A stretch of 21,594 nt of DNA from Candidatus Poribacteria bacterium (GTDB taxonomy: Bacteria > Abyssobacteria > SURF-5), in contig JACRIR010000131.1 of NCBI GenBank assembly GCA_016215705.1, positions 1 through 21,594 of the forward strand, given 5' to 3'. Positions within the stretch are counted from its first letter, which is position 1; each line of letters begins with the position of its first letter. The notes beneath the pieces were generated by a model that saw only the letters and a list, made by a program, of their open reading frames with translations, made no database searches and was not told the DNA's origin. The translations under genes and the position numbers were made by a program. This document shows positions 19,921 through 21,594 of the stretch, one piece after another.

Positions 19921-21211
19921 AGAACTCGCGAAACGCAGTACCGGTGTCAGATGCTTTGTGGTATTCTTCTTCGCGTTTTGGTTCGTCGCCATTCCCCTTA
20001 CTGCCTCGGCGCTCGAGCTCTGGTCTGATGCGGCGAGCGGCGAGCAGGTCAACCTCGACATCGCGTTGAAAACCAGTTCGTTGCTTTCGCATGCGCCGGA
20101 CGATCCGTTTCTGTTTCCCGAGCGCGAAACCGCGCTCGAATTGGTCCGTCTCCGGCTTGGCCTTCGAACGAAGCATGACGAATCGATAAACACTGAGTTT
20201 GCTTACGAACAGCGGGCTCGCTGGAGTTCCGATGTCGCCGGAATTACCGTCGGGGGTGTTTTGCCGTCGGAGGCGGAGGCGTCTTTCCGCCTCGCTCAAC
20301 TCGATTGGCAGTTGGCCGAAGGAGAGAGATCTTCGTATCGGCACGAGATTGATCGCGCGTTGGCGGCGCTGCATCCAGGTTGGGGAGAGGTTACAATCGG
20401 AAGACAGGCCATCGGGCTGGGCCGCGGCGTGCTATTTGGGGCCGTCGACCTCTTCGCTCCCTTTTCGCCGACGGAGGTGGACCGCGAATGGCGGAGGGGA
20501 GTCGACGCGATTCGGGCCGAATATCGCGTATCGGATAGAAGCTCGCTGGAAGTGCTTGCGGCGTTCGGCGAGAGTTGGGACGAATCGGCGGTGCTCGGCC
20601 GGTTGCGAGGCTACGTCGGCGAGTTGGATGGCGAGATCATCTTCGGCAGGAGGGCGGAGGACGAAATGGTAGGCGGAACATTGTCCGCCGTCATTGGCGA
20701 GGCCGAGATGCACGCCGAACTCGCTCTGTTCGATACACCCGAGGAACAACCGGACGGCGGCCTGTTCGGAAACGATCGGCTTGTCGGGAAAGCCGTTTTC
20801 GGGGGCTCCTACACATTCGACGTGGGAAATGGACTCACTCTTCTCGGCGAGTGCCACTATTCAGGCTTCGGAGTAAAGGATATCGAAGACGCACAGGCGC
20901 GGCTCCTTGAACCGGTCTTCCAGCAGCGGTTTCTTCGCGGCGACACTCAGATTCTCGGCCGGCATGCGCTCGCGCTCCGATCAACATATCCGTTCACGAA
21001 CGTCTTTAGCGGCGGCTTGCTCATTCTCATGAGTCCTGTGGATGGATCGGGCCTGGTCTCTCCATCCGGCGTTTGGGACTTGACGCAGAACGTCACCTTG
21101 TCGGCGACGATTTTCATTCCGTGGGGCGAGCAACCGTCCACCGGCCGACTCAAGAGCGAGTATGGCTCTAGCCCCGCCAGTCTCTTCCTTCAACTCAGCG
21201 CGTATTTCTGA
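19916..21211 (+). CDS. Candidate outer-membrane beta-barrel protein of the Lol-like operon
   Basis: The 431-residue product begins MTELAKRSTGVRCFVVFFFA and has a signal peptide with cleavage near TASA (about 32). The mature part is rich in short amphipathic strands: VTIGRQAIGLGRGVLFGAVD, LFAPFSPTEVDREWRRGVDA, AVFGGSYTFDVGNGLTLLGE, TQNVTLSATIFIPWG. It ends SLFLQLSAYF; a terminal Phe after alternating hydrophobic residues is the usual barrel-assembly signal. The GRQ-x-GRG...FSPTE pattern recalls DUF1302-type barrels, a weak resemblance. The frame is open from GTG 19826, but those codons are repeat DNA; ATG 19916 gives a normal signal peptide, though its ribosome site is poor. It follows the ATPase gene by 98 bp and is probably the last gene of the operon. 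Confidence 0.75.
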   Translation: MTELAKRSTGVRCFVVFFFAFWFVAIPLTASALELWSDAASGEQVNLDIALKTSSLLSHAPDDPFLFPERETALELVRLRLGLRTKHDESINTEFAYEQRARWSSDVAGITVGGVLPSEAEASFRLAQLDWQLAEGERSSYRHEIDRALAALHPGWGEVTIGRQAIGLGRGVLFGAVDLFAPFSPTEVDREWRRGVDAIRAEYRVSDRSSLEVLAAFGESWDESAVLGRLRGYVGELDGEIIFGRRAEDEMVGGTLSAVIGEAEMHAELALFDTPEEQPDGGLFGNDRLVGKAVFGGSYTFDVGNGLTLLGECHYSGFGVKDIEDAQARLLEPVFQQRFLRGDTQILGRHALALRSTYPFTNVFSGGLLILMSPVDGSGLVSPSGVWDLTQNVTLSATIFIPWGEQPSTGRLKSEYGSSPASLFLQLSAYF

Positions 21212-21280
21212 TTCCAGTGACGCATCGCCGATATCTGTCCTACTCAATATCAAAATCACGCATTCTTGTCGTCATTTTCT

Positions 21281-21594
21281 TTTCTTCTTCTTTCCCCAAA
21301 TCCGTACTACTCAGTTTTGTTTCCTCTCTTTCTTCTTCTTTCCCCTAAAAATACGTGTAATTCCTGTAATTCGTGGTCAAAGGTGCCTTTTTTGTTTCTT
21401 CTTCTTTCTCTTTCCCCAAATCCGTACTACTACATTGTATTTTCTTTAATTTTTGTCGTGATTTTCATGAACATGAGGGCATAACTCATTGTTATTAAAC
21501 GGATTCGAGCTTTAGCGCGAATGACAAAAAGAAGGAGTTCATTCGTGTAATTCGCATAATTCGTGACATTCGTGATCCAAGCTTCTTCTTCATC
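21281..21594. repeat. AATTCG-rich dispersed repeat and T/C-rich tracts at right edge
   Basis: The region after the barrel gene (21212 to the end) holds no recognisable gene. TTTCCCCAAATCCGTACTAC occurs exactly at 21291-21310 and 21411-21430, 120 bp apart, each after a TTCTTCTTC-type run. A third such run lies near 21327-21346. At 21535-21594 the CATTCGTGTAATTCGCATAA... repeat also seen at 15331 reappears. Open frames here encode only Phe/Leu/Ser-rich repeat peptides. No terminator was found for the Lol-like operon. Confidence 0.8.

Overview
The window reads as a chromosomal stretch of a Gram-negative, probably uncultured bacterium. Evidence for an outer membrane: a LolCDE-like ABC operon with a LolA-like periplasmic protein, a C-terminal-Phe beta-barrel protein, and a two-TM cardiolipin synthase. 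No phage, plasmid, transposase, rRNA, tRNA or CRISPR was seen. Gene bodies are moderately GC-rich, while many gaps are packed with REP-like hairpins, microsatellites, T/C-rich tracts and an AATTCG-rich dispersed repeat. That intergenic style is familiar to me from candidate-phylum genomes, but I cannot place the organism from this window.

Layout. 1-1914 (minus): 5' part of a secreted RHS/YD-repeat protein running off the left edge, with a far-upstream sigma70-type promoter and a tetranucleotide microsatellite in its leader. 2814-5770 (minus): operon of a nitrilase-fold glutaminase-like protein, NH3-type NAD synthetase and RsmI 16S rRNA methyltransferase; the first two look like a split glutamine-dependent NAD synthetase. 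6146-7600 (plus): ADP-forming acyl-CoA synthetase alpha-type subunit with its own promoter and a leader hairpin. 7672-10483 (minus): polar amino-acid ABC importer (binding protein, permease, ATPase) with a consensus promoter; a 20-bp tandem repeat lies between binding protein and permease. 10902-11735 (plus): seven-repeat TPR protein, convergent with cardiolipin synthase (11925-13337, minus). 13575-15132 (minus): a flavodoxin-like protein with clustered cysteines, followed after 16 bp by a PfkB-family sugar kinase homologue that has Gly where the catalytic Asp should be.

15509-21211 (plus): the most system-like locus. A clear promoter precedes a LolA-like exported protein, two LolC/E-MacB-type permeases overlapping by 4 bp, a LolD-type ATPase, and an outer-membrane-barrel candidate. 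Together they contain an inner-membrane extractor, a periplasmic carrier and an outer-membrane partner, so a dedicated lipid or lipoprotein export route is a reasonable hypothesis. The start codon assigned to the barrel gene lies inside a REPIN-like inverted repeat.

Most gene calls rest on clear family motifs. Promoters, operators and RNA structures were read by eye and are hypotheses. Start codons for rsmI and the barrel protein are uncertain.
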